DNA of 64,000 bases from DATGFK01 sp040007395 (GCA_040007395.1 JBDTVG010000242.1:1-64000), one strand, 5' to 3'; positions 1-8,870 are shown, numbered from the stretch's first letter. The notes: a model not told the origin generated them from the letters alone. Translations and numbers: made by a program.

Positions 1-1592
1 ATCACCCATTTTTGGAACAGTGCCGAGAGATCTTTGCCCGAAGTTGCCTCGAAGGATTTTTCGATGCCAGCAGTCGTAGCGACTTTGTAACGATACACTT
101 TGAAGTAGTCACTGAGCATCTTATACACGACATCGCGCCCACCAAGCTGGCGCTCTAGTTCCACAAGGAACAATGGCCCCTTGCGATATACAATCGCACC
201 ATACGCGACAGTGCTATAGCTTGATACGGGTAGATCAAGGGGTTGGTCAAGGATGCCGCCTCCGGTAAAGGCCGCGTATTCCTTCTGGAAGTTCTGGATG
301 TAATCGTCGGCCTGTGATCCATTGGGATAGGCAGCACGCATATAGACAAACTCGGTGTACGAAGTCAAGGATTCATCCAGCCAAGGATGCTCCACTTGAT
401 TGTTGCCGACCATCGCGTAGAACCATTGATGTCCTACTTCATGCGCTACCACGATTTCAAGATAGGCACTGCCTTTGCGCCACGCCCGTTCGGCAATCTG
501 GATCAGACCGGGGAATTCCACACCAGTCGGAGTCGGGTTTTGGACGACATCGAACTCAGCATAGGGGTAGTCGCCAAAGGTTTTGCTGTAGATCTGGATC
601 GCAAACTTCGCATATTTCAGTGCGTCATCCGTACCATCTACGTTTGGATCAGCGGGATCTTTGTAATGCACTGCGTTAATTTTTGTCCCGTTCACCTCTA
701 TTGAAGTAATCGTGTAGCGTTTACTTGCCATAAACGCATGATCACGCATTGGCCCTGTGACATTGCGATGCGTGACAGTGCCATCAGTGTTTTGTGTCGT
801 CTCAATTTCCTTGCCACTCATGGCGACGGTCACATCGGCGGGTGTCGTCAGCCGCACATCGTACAGTCCGATTTCTGTATAAGCCGGATCGCCTGCTGGC
901 GATGGGATTGACTTCCACCAGCCTAACCCTTCATCATATACGGAAAGGGTCGGATACCATGCTGTGCCAGACACAACATTATGGACATAGCCAAAGCGCC
1001 CATAGGAAGCGTCCAGCCCTTGCGTCATCACGACGTTAAAATCGACCTGTAACTCGACAGACGCATTCTGCGCTAGCGGTTGCGACAGCGGCACACTCAT
1101 CACGGAGTCAAGCTGAAAGAGAGATGGCTGCACGACCTGATCACCTACTGTAACACGGGTCACATTCATTTGACCCGCCAGTGCTGGGGCATTCGGATAC
1201 AGTCGAAACACAAGTTCCTTGAGCGTCTGCGACGTGTGATTGGTGAAGCGAACACGTTCCGCGCCCCGAATAATTGCGTCCTGTTCAAAGCTCAACGTAG
1301 CGGCGATCAGGTAGCGGTTCGCATTGACAAACTGATCGACATCGCCCTCAAAGCCGGGTTTCATAGCTTTCTTGTACACACTGACATCCGACCAATCGAC
1401 GGCAGCCCGGACGGCGGGCGTAGATGACGGCAGCAGAGTCGGCGTGACGAGTGGAATTGCGGTTTCGGTAGGTTCGAGAGTCGCGTTTTGAGCAGCGGTA
1501 GCGATGGGGTGATTCAGGCGGGCGAACCATATAGTACTGGCGATCACAATAAACGCTGGCAGACTCCAGCGACTATATTTTTTCATAATCAT
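1..1592 (-). CDS. M1-family zinc metallopeptidase, C-terminus cut by window edge
   Basis: The gene runs off the left end of the window, so only the first 530 codons are seen. The translation has the M1 (gluzincin) signature HEVGHQWF followed 18 residues later by the third zinc ligand Glu in PWLDES. This is the HExxH-x18-E arrangement of aminopeptidase N and leukotriene A4 hydrolase relatives. The N-terminus (MIMKKYSRWSLPAFIVIAS) is a membrane anchor or signal peptide followed by a Thr/Pro/Ala-rich spacer, so the enzyme probably acts outside the cytoplasm on peptides. An M1-type beta-sandwich precedes the catalytic domain. Two in-frame ATGs lie at 1592 and 1586, with GAGGTG about 12 bases before the first. 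The exact substrate cannot be told. The missing part should hold the end of the catalytic domain. Confidence 0.88.
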   Translation of the reverse strand, partial: MIMKKYSRWSLPAFIVIASTIWFARLNHPIATAAQNATLEPTETAIPLVTPTLLPSSTPAVRAAVDWSDVSVYKKAMKPGFEGDVDQFVNANRYLIAATLSFEQDAIIRGAERVRFTNHTSQTLKELVFRLYPNAPALAGQMNVTRVTVGDQVVQPSLFQLDSVMSVPLSQPLAQNASVELQVDFNVVMTQGLDASYGRFGYVHNVVSGTAWYPTLSVYDEGLGWWKSIPSPAGDPAYTEIGLYDVRLTTPADVTVAMSGKEIETTQNTDGTVTHRNVTGPMRDHAFMASKRYTITSIEVNGTKINAVHYKDPADPNVDGTDDALKYAKFAIQIYSKTFGDYPYAEFDVVQNPTPTGVEFPGLIQIAERAWRKGSAYLEIVVAHEVGHQWFYAMVGNNQVEHPWLDESLTSYTEFVYMRAAYPNGSQADDYIQNFQKEYAAFTGGGILDQPLDLPVSSYSTVAYGAIVYRKGPLFLVELERQLGGRDVVYKMLSDYFKVYRYKVATTAGIEKSFEATSGKDLSALFQKWV

Positions 1593-1653
1593 CTGTTTTA
1601 AACGCACCTCAGTTTTAACAATACATCCGCGAATGACGACAACTATACCGCGA

Positions 1654-2766
1654 TCAAGGGACGCGGGGCTTATCTAAAGGACACAAAGCTTGTAGTTCTG
1701 ACGCAGCTTGTGCTGGTGGATTCCAGACGGGCTGGGTTCCCGGCGTGAGCGTCAGGCCATGCACATCGACTACGCCGCTCTTGTCGAGCCTGATCCATAA
1801 GGCAATTCCCGGATGGCGTGGTTGGTCAAACAGGAAATTACCCAGACTGTAGGCGATAAAGCCATTTCCGTAGCGCTCAAACGGTTGGGCAACATGCGGA
1901 TGATGCCCGACAACTAACGATGCGCCTGCCGTGATCGCGGCACGACCCATCGTGATCTGCCAGTCTTTCGGGCAGCGGGCGTATTCGTTACCCCAGTGAA
2001 ACTGCACGATCAGGATGTCGCCGAGACTGCGGGCCGCTTGAATCTGTGCGATCATTTTGGCGTTGCCGAGTGCCGGGGTGAGCCACGCCCGTGACCAACC
2101 TTTCTCCGTATCACTGTTCCAGTCAGGTGGATCTGGAACGGTGGTAAAGGCTAACCACACGATGCGAAAGCCGTGAATAGTCGTCACGACTGGAGTCCGC
2201 GCGGTTGGGCCATCTGGCCCTGCGCCCAACGTTTCAATCCTGACTTCATGTAGATGATCAAGCGTTGCTTTCAAGCCATCCGGCCCCCAATCCATCGTGT
2301 GATTGTTCGCCAGATTGAGAATATCGAAGCCCGCCCGAACGAGGGCGGGCGCAGCGTCTGGGGTCGTGGTCAACACGTAGCCAGAATGACGTTCGCGCCC
2401 TTCGCCCACATTGGCGATAACCCCTTCATAGTTGCCCACTGCTAGATCCGCAGCGCGCAGCCAAGCGCCTACTTCGGCAAAAGGGTAGTCGCGCCCCTGT
2501 TGATCAGTCACTTTGGCAACACCACGCGCTAACGAGGTATCACCTACCATGATGATCTGGGTCAAACTAGCCGAGTCAATAGCGGCGTTGTCACGGGAGT
2601 AGAGTACCGGATAAAGTCTGAGATCCGGTTGCGACTCGTTTTGATCGGTGGCGCGTACCGAACTAGTAGGCAGAATGATCTGAATCATGATCAGTGCAAA
2701 GATAAGCGTGCAGCCGATAATGCGTATCCGCAGCGAATCGAGCGAAGCCATCTTTTTCAAACACAA
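1654..2766 (-). CDS. CapA/PgsA-like metallophosphoesterase-fold protein
   Basis: This 370-aa protein matches the bacterial CapA (PGA_cap) family. It has an N-terminal signal anchor (about residues 12-35), then the family motifs VGDTSLARG, AVGNYEGVI, LANNHTMDWG, VQFHWGNEY and VVGHHPHVAQPFE, and YSLGNFLFD near the end. The fold is that of calcineurin-like phosphoesterases. In Bacillus, CapA helps export or anchor poly-gamma-glutamate, but most homologues, including lone genes such as this one, have no proven substrate. The capB/capC partners are not nearby, so a poly-gamma-glutamate role should not be assumed. The start is unclear: GTG 2766, TTG 2760 (6 bases after GGAG) and ATG 2751 are all in frame. 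Confidence 0.85.
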   Translation of the reverse strand: MCLKKMASLDSLRIRIIGCTLIFALIMIQIILPTSSVRATDQNESQPDLRLYPVLYSRDNAAIDSASLTQIIMVGDTSLARGVAKVTDQQGRDYPFAEVGAWLRAADLAVGNYEGVIANVGEGRERHSGYVLTTTPDAAPALVRAGFDILNLANNHTMDWGPDGLKATLDHLHEVRIETLGAGPDGPTARTPVVTTIHGFRIVWLAFTTVPDPPDWNSDTEKGWSRAWLTPALGNAKMIAQIQAARSLGDILIVQFHWGNEYARCPKDWQITMGRAAITAGASLVVGHHPHVAQPFERYGNGFIAYSLGNFLFDQPRHPGIALWIRLDKSGVVDVHGLTLTPGTQPVWNPPAQAASELQALCPLDKPRVP

Positions 2767-2819
2767 CTCCGATTGTCGTGTATTTCAGTTACTGAGGTTA
2801 TATATCACACCTCGTGATT

Positions 2820-2846
2820 TTCCCACTCTCCGCGTCAGAGCGTGGG
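2820..2846. terminator. imperfect hairpin between two co-oriented genes
   Basis: TCCCAC and GTGGGA flank a CTCTCCGCG-type loop just downstream of the GCS2-like gene stop (2864, minus strand). There is no clear T-run. The loop core CTCTCCGCG recurs in the dispersed palindromes at 11224 and 46521, so this may be a worn copy of that repeat. Confidence 0.35.
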
Positions 2847-2863
2847 ATGGGGGTTGACGACGA

Positions 2864-4657
2864 TTAGTTTCCCGCCGCAACGTAGCGTTTGACTAACGCC
2901 TGATGCACCTCACCGACAACCTTATGCACGGTCTGGGGATCTTTCGCGCCGACAGTACCGCCTGCATCAATATAGGCGTTGCGCAGAATGTGACCCCAGT
3001 TGCCTGTCCCGCGTCGGGTCGGGTGGTTGATAAAATCGTCAATCGTAGTAGCAGCACCATTGGGAGCCACCAAAAAATGGAATATCTGATCATATAGGCC
3101 ATCAATATCGCGGGTGTCGATCACGTTCAGGGGGCCAAGCACTCGCTTGAGCAAATGGCGTTTTTTTTCGTAGAATTCGACCAGCGATAATGTCTCGCCC
3201 GATGCAGTCGTGATCTGCATGTCGGTGCAATGTAAATCGGCTTCGTGGATCTGGTCGAGAAATGAGTCGCGATCCAGCGGCCCAAATATGGAGAGCATCT
3301 CAGGATCGGCATAAAGTGGTTCAAGGTTCGTACCGTGCTTGCGGAAATAATGTTCAATCAACAGCATACTGTATTGGAAATCAATGGCAACAACAGACAG
3401 CCGTTCAGCACTCGGATTCCCCGGCATTCCGGTACTTTCCAGCGTGCAGATGCGATTCGCCGTTGCCAGATCGGGACGGATACGCCCCAACATATTGTGC
3501 ATTCCCGAAAAAGGCAGATCATCTTCTTCGCCGTACAGTAGTGCCCGCGAAGCACCGTTAGCCAGATTGGCTTGCAGCAGGTGAGCATGTTTATCCATGC
3601 CGTCACCCTGCAAGTGCGGACTGACGGGCATCCCGACATAATGCCCAGTGATGCTGATCGCCCGTACATATTCGCGAGTACACAGCAATTCAGGATCGCA
3701 CGCACCATCCATAAATGGCCCGCCTTTGAGCAGTGCGCCGTTGGCAATGGCAGAAGCGCTGCCCAGATTCAGCATGTAGCTGACCATGCCTAGTGCTTCG
3801 GAACGTCCTGCAATATCGACGTGCATGTGGAAGCCCTGAAAACGCAGTACATTTGCCGTCCGTACCTCACCGCGTGACATCCGATAGCGGCGGCGCAATG
3901 TATCCAGCAAATCACACTGCCGAATACGACTCTCATTAATGTCATTGAGGAACATCGCCACTGTCTCGACTTTATCTGAATGTGAGGTGGCGAAATCTGT
4001 TTCGCTAGGATAGACCGACATAACCGCGATGAGCAAGCCCGATTCGTGCGAAGCCTGCGTCAACGAGGCGAGGTTTAACTCGGTACTCCGCAGCATCTTG
4101 GCATAGCCAAACACGGGCGGACTGCTGACTTCAGCCTGATAGATACACAGTTCGGGCGACACATCAAGGCACGCGCCTGTTTTCATGGCGTGATTAACAT
4201 AGGCGATATGGAATTGATCTAGATCCGCGTCAGTAGGTTCCAGCCCATCTAACCGCACCATGCCGACTTCGAGTTCCGTGCCGACAGGCCGCAGTTTAAG
4301 CGGGCCGCCCGCCTCGTGAATATTCGAATGAACCACTGACGGATTCAAATTGTAGGGCTTTACATAGTCCATCCAACCGCCCTGCTGGAAGCGCTTGCCA
4401 AGCAGATCCGCTAGTACAAAGGGACGGGTTGCCCCTTTAGACAGCAGCACATTTCCATCGGGCGCTTCCTCGTCATCTTCAAAGTATGGGCGAGTCAAGT
4501 GCCAGATCATCTTGGTGGCGAGAGGGTGAGATCCGCGTTTGCTGCGAACACTGGTCAGATATTCTTGGAAATGTTCGCGGGTTTCTTCGATAATCTGCCA
4601 AGGCAGTTCGCGGGCGTAGGCTTCCAGCGCAGCATTGTCGGGTAAGACCATGATCAT
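2864..4657 (-). CDS. GCS2-like (glutamate-cysteine ligase family) enzyme
   Basis: The protein has about 597 aa. Several blocks fit the carboxylate-amine ligase/GCS2 (YbdK-like) superfamily: GTELEVGMV near residue 130 (the E-x-E nucleotide/metal site), ELCIYQAEVSSPP, GLLIAVMSVYPSE, FHMHVDIAGR (equivalent to the H-x-H of the family), and an LEST-containing block like the 'iE-R-D' motif near residue 400. Family members join glutamate to cysteine or another amine using ATP. YbdK-type enzymes are about 370 aa, so this one is much longer, with extra sequence at both ends. ATG 4657 or 4651 is preferred over the upstream codon at 4723 because AGG lies just before it. It probably makes a gamma-glutamyl compound, but the substrate is not known. 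It is not clearly in an operon. Confidence 0.6.
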   Translation of the reverse strand: MIMVLPDNAALEAYARELPWQIIEETREHFQEYLTSVRSKRGSHPLATKMIWHLTRPYFEDDEEAPDGNVLLSKGATRPFVLADLLGKRFQQGGWMDYVKPYNLNPSVVHSNIHEAGGPLKLRPVGTELEVGMVRLDGLEPTDADLDQFHIAYVNHAMKTGACLDVSPELCIYQAEVSSPPVFGYAKMLRSTELNLASLTQASHESGLLIAVMSVYPSETDFATSHSDKVETVAMFLNDINESRIRQCDLLDTLRRRYRMSRGEVRTANVLRFQGFHMHVDIAGRSEALGMVSYMLNLGSASAIANGALLKGGPFMDGACDPELLCTREYVRAISITGHYVGMPVSPHLQGDGMDKHAHLLQANLANGASRALLYGEEDDLPFSGMHNMLGRIRPDLATANRICTLESTGMPGNPSAERLSVVAIDFQYSMLLIEHYFRKHGTNLEPLYADPEMLSIFGPLDRDSFLDQIHEADLHCTDMQITTASGETLSLVEFYEKKRHLLKRVLGPLNVIDTRDIDGLYDQIFHFLVAPNGAATTIDDFINHPTRRGTGNWGHILRNAYIDAGGTVGAKDPQTVHKVVGEVHQALVKRYVAAGN

Positions 4658-4805
4658 AAACCTATATTTTTTCGTCGTGTTATGGGTGGCAACGCTACCT
4701 TCCAAAATTGGTGAACGCTGCACCGGGGTTACTATTATTACGGTTCACACTCGGAAAGTGAAGTGCGAAAATCACCGTTTGTGCCGAATTCTGATCGATT
4801 TGTCG

Positions 4806-5894
4806 TTATTTGTCCAGCACTCCTCCTATCTCGTTCATAACCCGTGTGGCGATGGCAGCATTACCCTGTGCAGTGCGATGTAACGGACTGTCGGTATACT
4901 CGCTCATGGGTAGCAGATCCCACAGATCCATACACCACAAGCGCTGATCGGTACAGGTACGATTGAACGTGGATCGATACAGATCGTAAATCTCACGCCC
5001 GTTGAATTCGTTGTAGTTCGCCGGAGAACCTTTAACAATCATGATCGGCTCATTAACGATTAGGATCGGGCTATGCGTAAGTTGTGGCAATGCTGTGAGC
5101 GCTGCCCACGCAGCATTAGGCATCGGCGTATAAGCCGGATCATCAATCGCAATCACTGGTGATGCCGGAATGGGATCGGTTTGTGCCAAGGGGTAAATCC
5201 CTAAAAATTGCCCTTGCCGCAAACTGTACGCCTGAAAGCTCAACCAGCGATATAACGTGGTGCGCTGCATCAGAATCGAGCGCTGCCACCACACAGCCTC
5301 ATAATGTCCATAAGTCCGCGCATTGACATCATTCAGCTTGAATTGTTGTGTCAGGCGTGTTAATCGCGGTTGATTGAATTCCAGCAAGCGATCTGGAGTC
5401 GCATCGTGAAAACTTTGGAGCGTGACAAACCACACAATCAGGTCGGGTTGATAGGCCAATGCCGCATCTGCAATCACCAGATCACGGCTGACGGATGGCC
5501 CCAACGCAGCAAGGTTGTAAGCCCGAATCGTTTTACCACCAAGTGTTTTACCCGCTGCCTCTAAGTAAGCGTTAATCGTCTCACTATCGCGGTTGCCCCA
5601 ACCATTGATGCCAGAGTCACCGAGGATGATCACTCGGTACTCGTTGGCAGCTTTGGGGCGCGAAATGATGTGTGCATTGAGCAGTGTTTCGAGGGGAACC
5701 AGTTGACCTGTAACATCGCGTTCAGGGATGGCTATCCGCGTTCGATAAGGCAGCAGCGATCCAAACAGGCTCAATGGCATTAGTCTATCAAGCGGGCGCA
5801 GCACAATAAACAGCGCATCGCAAATCAGTAGGCATAATACCGCTTTGAGTAAAACACGTCGCCATGTTCGCCAGTCGTAAAAGGGCGCTTTCAT
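4806..5894 (-). CDS. SGNH/GDSL-hydrolase-like membrane-anchored protein (AlgJ/AlgX-like partner of MBOAT)
   Basis: The protein has 362 aa, with one membrane anchor near residues 14-32. This is followed by an SGNH-type block I (RVIILGDSGINGWG, nucleophile Ser in GDSG) and a block around YNLAALGPSVSRD. The final catalytic block (Asp-x-x-His) may be the SPLHRTAQG region near residue 340. In alginate and cellulose acetylation, SGNH proteins such as AlgJ/AlgX take the acyl group from an MBOAT protein and transfer it to the polymer outside the membrane. The start overlaps the stop of the MBOAT gene by 4 bp (ATGA), which indicates translational coupling and the same role here. The polymer is unknown. 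Confidence 0.7.
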   Translation of the reverse strand: MKAPFYDWRTWRRVLLKAVLCLLICDALFIVLRPLDRLMPLSLFGSLLPYRTRIAIPERDVTGQLVPLETLLNAHIISRPKAANEYRVIILGDSGINGWGNRDSETINAYLEAAGKTLGGKTIRAYNLAALGPSVSRDLVIADAALAYQPDLIVWFVTLQSFHDATPDRLLEFNQPRLTRLTQQFKLNDVNARTYGHYEAVWWQRSILMQRTTLYRWLSFQAYSLRQGQFLGIYPLAQTDPIPASPVIAIDDPAYTPMPNAAWAALTALPQLTHSPILIVNEPIMIVKGSPANYNEFNGREIYDLYRSTFNRTCTDQRLWCMDLWDLLPMSEYTDSPLHRTAQGNAAIATRVMNEIGGVLDK

Positions 5895-7057
5895 CTGCCG
5901 AACAATCTACTGAGAAAGTGCAAGGCGCTGGTAAAACTCGGCATCGCGAAGAACACCCAGCCGATCATTACAAATAGGAATGTCGCGCTTACGCCAATCA
6001 CAGGCGATACAACGATATTGCGGCGCTTGGCGATCCCACTAAACTGAGCATGAATGAACAAACCCACCCCATGCCACAGACCCCATGCCAGAAAGCCTGT
6101 AGTGAAGCCATGCCATAGTCCGGCAAGTGCCATCGTTGTCAGGTGCGCAACTGCCATAATCAGTGTATTGTAGTTGCGTCCCAATTTGGTGAGCAGCGTG
6201 CGGCTAATCGGGAAGAATAGGTAGTCGCGCAGCCATGTTGACAGCGAGATATGCCACGCTTGCCAGAATCGGGTAATGCTCGGCTGGGCATAGGGATTCG
6301 CGAAATTCTCCGGCAGCGTAATCCCAACCAAGCCCGCCGCACCAATGGCAATATCGGAGTAGCCCGCAAAATCGAAATATATCATGAACGTATACGCCAA
6401 CAGCGACAGCCACAGTAGACCACTTGGCAGCGCCGGATTGGCGGCAATATCTGGGGTGAGGACGTAGAGGGCTAGCGCATTCGCCAGTACTAATTTTTTG
6501 ATCAACCCCAACCCGATTCGCCACAAACTATCGAGTAGTTTGGGTTGGCTGGTGGGATAGTAAGGTTGGTCAAGCTGAGGCAAGAATTGGTTGGCGCGGT
6601 GGATTGGCCCCGCCACTAAGGCAGGTGGAAACAGCGCGTAAGCCGCCAGATCGCCCGATCTGAGTACGCTATCCCCAAGTTTTTTGCTGTCGATAACGAT
6701 ATGAATCAATCGAAAAATAAGATATGAGAGGCCAACCCATTCTCCGAATCGACCTATGGTTGTGCCGAACAATAAGATCTGCAATCGCCCAAAGCGGCTG
6801 AAAATCAGCACACCGACCAATAGCGCAATTGTCAGCGGCGCAAGCCAACGTCGATGATCTGGGAAGGTATGCAAGTGACGCACAACCAGCGCCACGCCCA
6901 TAACAATCAGCAAACTTGCGCCATACAGTAACAGGCTAAGCGTGGAATCACCGACCAGCACCACAAGGATCGCAGAGCCAACCAAACATGCCGCAATAAA
7001 TCCCCAACGCCGCAAGGGTATTGGTTGGGCAACAAATTGGTTTTGCTCTATCTGCAT
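5891..7057 (-). CDS. MBOAT-family O-acyltransferase (AlgI-like)
   Basis: This is a polytopic membrane protein of about 388 aa with roughly 10 hydrophobic segments. Typical AlgI/DltB-type MBOAT features are PPALVAGPIHR, YFDFAGYSDIAIG, ITRFWQAWHISLSTWLRDY and the catalytic His in ALAGLWHGF. Such proteins move an acyl group, usually acetyl, from a cytoplasmic donor across the membrane to a polysaccharide-modifying partner; the SGNH gene follows directly. The ATG at 7057 begins 10 bases after the stop of the small upstream gene. The longer alternative, GTG 7108, would overlap that gene. Confidence 0.88.
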   Translation of the reverse strand: MQIEQNQFVAQPIPLRRWGFIAACLVGSAILVVLVGDSTLSLLLYGASLLIVMGVALVVRHLHTFPDHRRWLAPLTIALLVGVLIFSRFGRLQILLFGTTIGRFGEWVGLSYLIFRLIHIVIDSKKLGDSVLRSGDLAAYALFPPALVAGPIHRANQFLPQLDQPYYPTSQPKLLDSLWRIGLGLIKKLVLANALALYVLTPDIAANPALPSGLLWLSLLAYTFMIYFDFAGYSDIAIGAAGLVGITLPENFANPYAQPSITRFWQAWHISLSTWLRDYLFFPISRTLLTKLGRNYNTLIMAVAHLTTMALAGLWHGFTTGFLAWGLWHGVGLFIHAQFSGIAKRRNIVVSPVIGVSATFLFVMIGWVFFAMPSFTSALHFLSRLFGR

Positions 7058-7067
7058 CGGTGTATCA

Positions 7068-7223
7068 CTAGAAACGCCCGTAGACAAAGGGCGTACCACC
7101 GCCTGCACTCAGAACAATCAGCCCTAGTATAGCGAGACAAAGTAGCAACGCGATCAGGTTTTCGCGCCAGCGAGAGGGCGGCATATCAGAGTCCTGTGTG
7201 GGTTCGTTTTGAGTCGATGTCAT
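7068..7223 (-). CDS. 51-aa single-pass membrane protein in acylation operon
   Basis: This small open frame begins with ATG 7223 and ends with TAG at 7068-7070. It lies 8 bases after the upstream gene's stop and 10 before the MBOAT ATG. It encodes a polar N-terminus, a basic PPSRWRENL segment and one hydrophobic helix (LIALLLCLAILGLIVLSAG), ending in a short tail. Tight spacing on both sides and a clean membrane segment support it as a real gene. No family is recognised. It may be an accessory subunit of the acylation complex (inference). Confidence 0.6.
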   Translation of the reverse strand: MTSTQNEPTQDSDMPPSRWRENLIALLLCLAILGLIVLSAGGGTPFVYGRF

Positions 7224-7231
7224 TGCTGACC

Positions 7232-7792
7232 CTACTGTACGACGTGAACAGTGACCGCCTGCGGCAGCAGGTCAGTCGCCTTGAGATCGCCATAACTACG
7301 TGTCACCTTGATTGTGTAGTCATCGGCAGGCCATGGGGTACGAGTCCCCTGACTATTTTGCACGCCATAGTTGAGCATCAGGGTATGGTTTCCCGTGCAA
7401 TCTAGCGAGTCTGTACCGCAGTTAATTTTATAGAGGTCATCAGCAACCACTACACCAGTGCTATTAAGCGCCTGAGCACGAATCGTTGTGATCGGGAAAG
7501 TTGGCCCGATCTTATATGTCCAGCGCGCCTGCACTACGACGGTTCCATCAGGATCGAGCGTCAAGGTCGTGATCTTCACGACGGCGGTAGCACCAGCCGC
7601 CGGCGTAGCACCTGCGTTGACAGTGGTTGTCGGTGCAGCAGTAGCGGCTTCCGTCGCGATTACCCCTTTGGCATCTTGAATTTGAACATTGACAAATACA
7701 TCGCGCTTCCGCAACCCTGCAAGAATACTTTCTGTCGAAAACACAATACCCACTACAACAAGGAGCAGTACACCTATACCGATTCGTTTCAT
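7232..7792 (-). CDS. secreted or membrane-anchored protein of unknown function, first gene of acylation operon
   Basis: The protein has 186 aa. A signal anchor (MKRIGIGVLLLVVVGIVFS) is followed by an Ala/Thr-rich linker (residues about 48-70) and a beta-rich C-terminal domain with two cysteines in NCGTDSLDCTG. The function is not recognised. Close spacing to the 51-aa gene, the MBOAT gene and the SGNH gene suggests a role in the same extracytoplasmic acylation pathway. Confidence 0.6.
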   Translation of the reverse strand: MKRIGIGVLLLVVVGIVFSTESILAGLRKRDVFVNVQIQDAKGVIATEAATAAPTTTVNAGATPAAGATAVVKITTLTLDPDGTVVVQARWTYKIGPTFPITTIRAQALNSTGVVVADDLYKINCGTDSLDCTGNHTLMLNYGVQNSQGTRTPWPADDYTIKVTRSYGDLKATDLLPQAVTVHVVQ

Positions 7793-7850
7793 TTTCTTGC
7801 CTTTGTGAAATCCATCTCAGAGGATTTTAACACCGATGGCCATGGTTACA

Positions 7851-7880
7851 CAGATAGGAAATTACCGAATAAAGTGTCAA
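7851..7880 (-). promoter_or_regulatory. candidate sigma-70 promoter for the acylation operon
   Basis: On the minus strand, TTGACA (7875-7880) and TATCTG (7851-7856) are separated by 18 bases, about 60 bases upstream of the ATG at 7792. The -10 is weak. Confidence 0.45.
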
Positions 7881-8083
7881 CCACACCGATATTTTCTCAG
7901 ATGTTCGAACCATCATTCGACGAGATATTTTTAGGGAAGGTCTAAATCTACGGTGCGTTCTGCACATGAAAGATCGTAACATGGGGACTGCGAAAGGCAA
8001 GTTGTAGTACGGGGAGTGACTTGGGGTCAAAATCCCCTAATGTTCGCTCCTCGTCACGGTATCAGAGGTAATCTACCCGCTGA
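7881..8083. other. intergenic stretch between divergent genes, no gene seen
   Basis: The 360 bases between 7793 and 8152 contain the promoter above and the decayed front end of the BRO-like gene. No other structure or coding frame is convincing. Confidence 0.5.
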
Positions 8084-8152
8084 TCTTTCAGAAATGCTAG
8101 TCGCCAACTTATACCAAATTCGGATAAACAATGGGCAATAAATAGTAAGACA

Positions 8153-8791
8153 TTGAAATTGATAGCCGAATATGGCAAACACCGAGCAACCGACGTAGTC
8201 AATACTGAAGAAGCACTACGCCTCATTCAATCTATCCCTTCCCCAAAGGCTGAACCCATGAAGTTGTGGCTGGCGCAGGTTGGGGCAGAACGACTTGAGA
8301 AGTCGGGCGATCTTGAACTGGGCTTGTTCTGGTCCTTTGACCGCACCATTGAACAGTATCGAGTACAGGGTAAAACGGATGGGTGGATTGAAGCGCGTGT
8401 TCAAGGCATTATTACTCGTAAGCAGTTTGTAGAAGCACTTACAATCGCCGTATCAAATACTCCTACTACTATCTATGTCCAGACAACCGAAAAACTATAT
8501 AAGGGGCTTTGGGATCATACAACGGCACAATTACATGGCGAACTAAAGATTAGCAAATGGGAAAACCTTCGCGATCATTTTGGCGAGTATGGATTGATTT
8601 ACACACGACTTGCCGAAAAGTTAGCTTCCAAAAAGCTTGGAAAAGCTGAAGCAATTGTAATGTCTACAGCAACGGAAATTGTCTGGAAAGTTGCCAAGAT
8701 GATGGGCAAACAGGCCAGAGAAGTAAGTGAGGCTTTAGGCTATGATTTGGTGACAGAAAAGCCATTGATCGAGGATAAGAAAAAGAGGTAA
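8153..8791 (+). CDS. N-terminally truncated BRO-family (phage antirepressor-like) protein
   Basis: The frame matches the middle and C-terminal part of a BRO/antirepressor-type family: TDVVNTEEALRLIQSIPS, then PKAEPMKLWLAQVGAERLEK, then a C-terminal region with WIEARVQGIITRKQF, HFGEYGLIYTRLAEK and VSEALGYDLVTEKP. Full-length members start with a roughly 80-90 aa Bro-N domain (a DNA-binding domain with WWFS...DV-like motifs), which is missing here. The frame is open back to 8084, but no ATG precedes it; the first usable codon is TTG 8153, with no visible ribosome site. It is either a pseudogene or a shortened protein. GC content is lower than in the flanking genes, which fits horizontal transfer. 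Related genes are often scattered in Chloroflexota genomes (family knowledge). Confidence 0.65.
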   Translation: MKLIAEYGKHRATDVVNTEEALRLIQSIPSPKAEPMKLWLAQVGAERLEKSGDLELGLFWSFDRTIEQYRVQGKTDGWIEARVQGIITRKQFVEALTIAVSNTPTTIYVQTTEKLYKGLWDHTTAQLHGELKISKWENLRDHFGEYGLIYTRLAEKLASKKLGKAEAIVMSTATEIVWKVAKMMGKQAREVSEALGYDLVTEKPLIEDKKKR

Positions 8792-8817
8792 ACGCCAAGT
8801 CCTCTAGTTTTGTGAGC

Positions 8818-8845
8818 TTGACCGCTTTGGCGGCTTTGTTATAAT
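8818..8845 (+). promoter_or_regulatory. sigma-70 promoter of the methyltransferase gene
   Basis: TTGACC (8818-8823), a 16-base spacer, then TATAAT (8840-8845). Transcription should start near 8852. The -10 box overlaps the ATG at 8844, so that ATG cannot lie in this transcript, and the downstream TTG at 8871 becomes the likely start. Confidence 0.7.
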
Positions 8846-8870
8846 GTCTGGCTGCAAATTGGAGCTAAAT

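Noticed and set aside
3262..3793. Several overlapping frames opposite the GCS2-like gene
   Set aside because: All lie inside a well-conserved gene and show no family motifs or ribosome sites.
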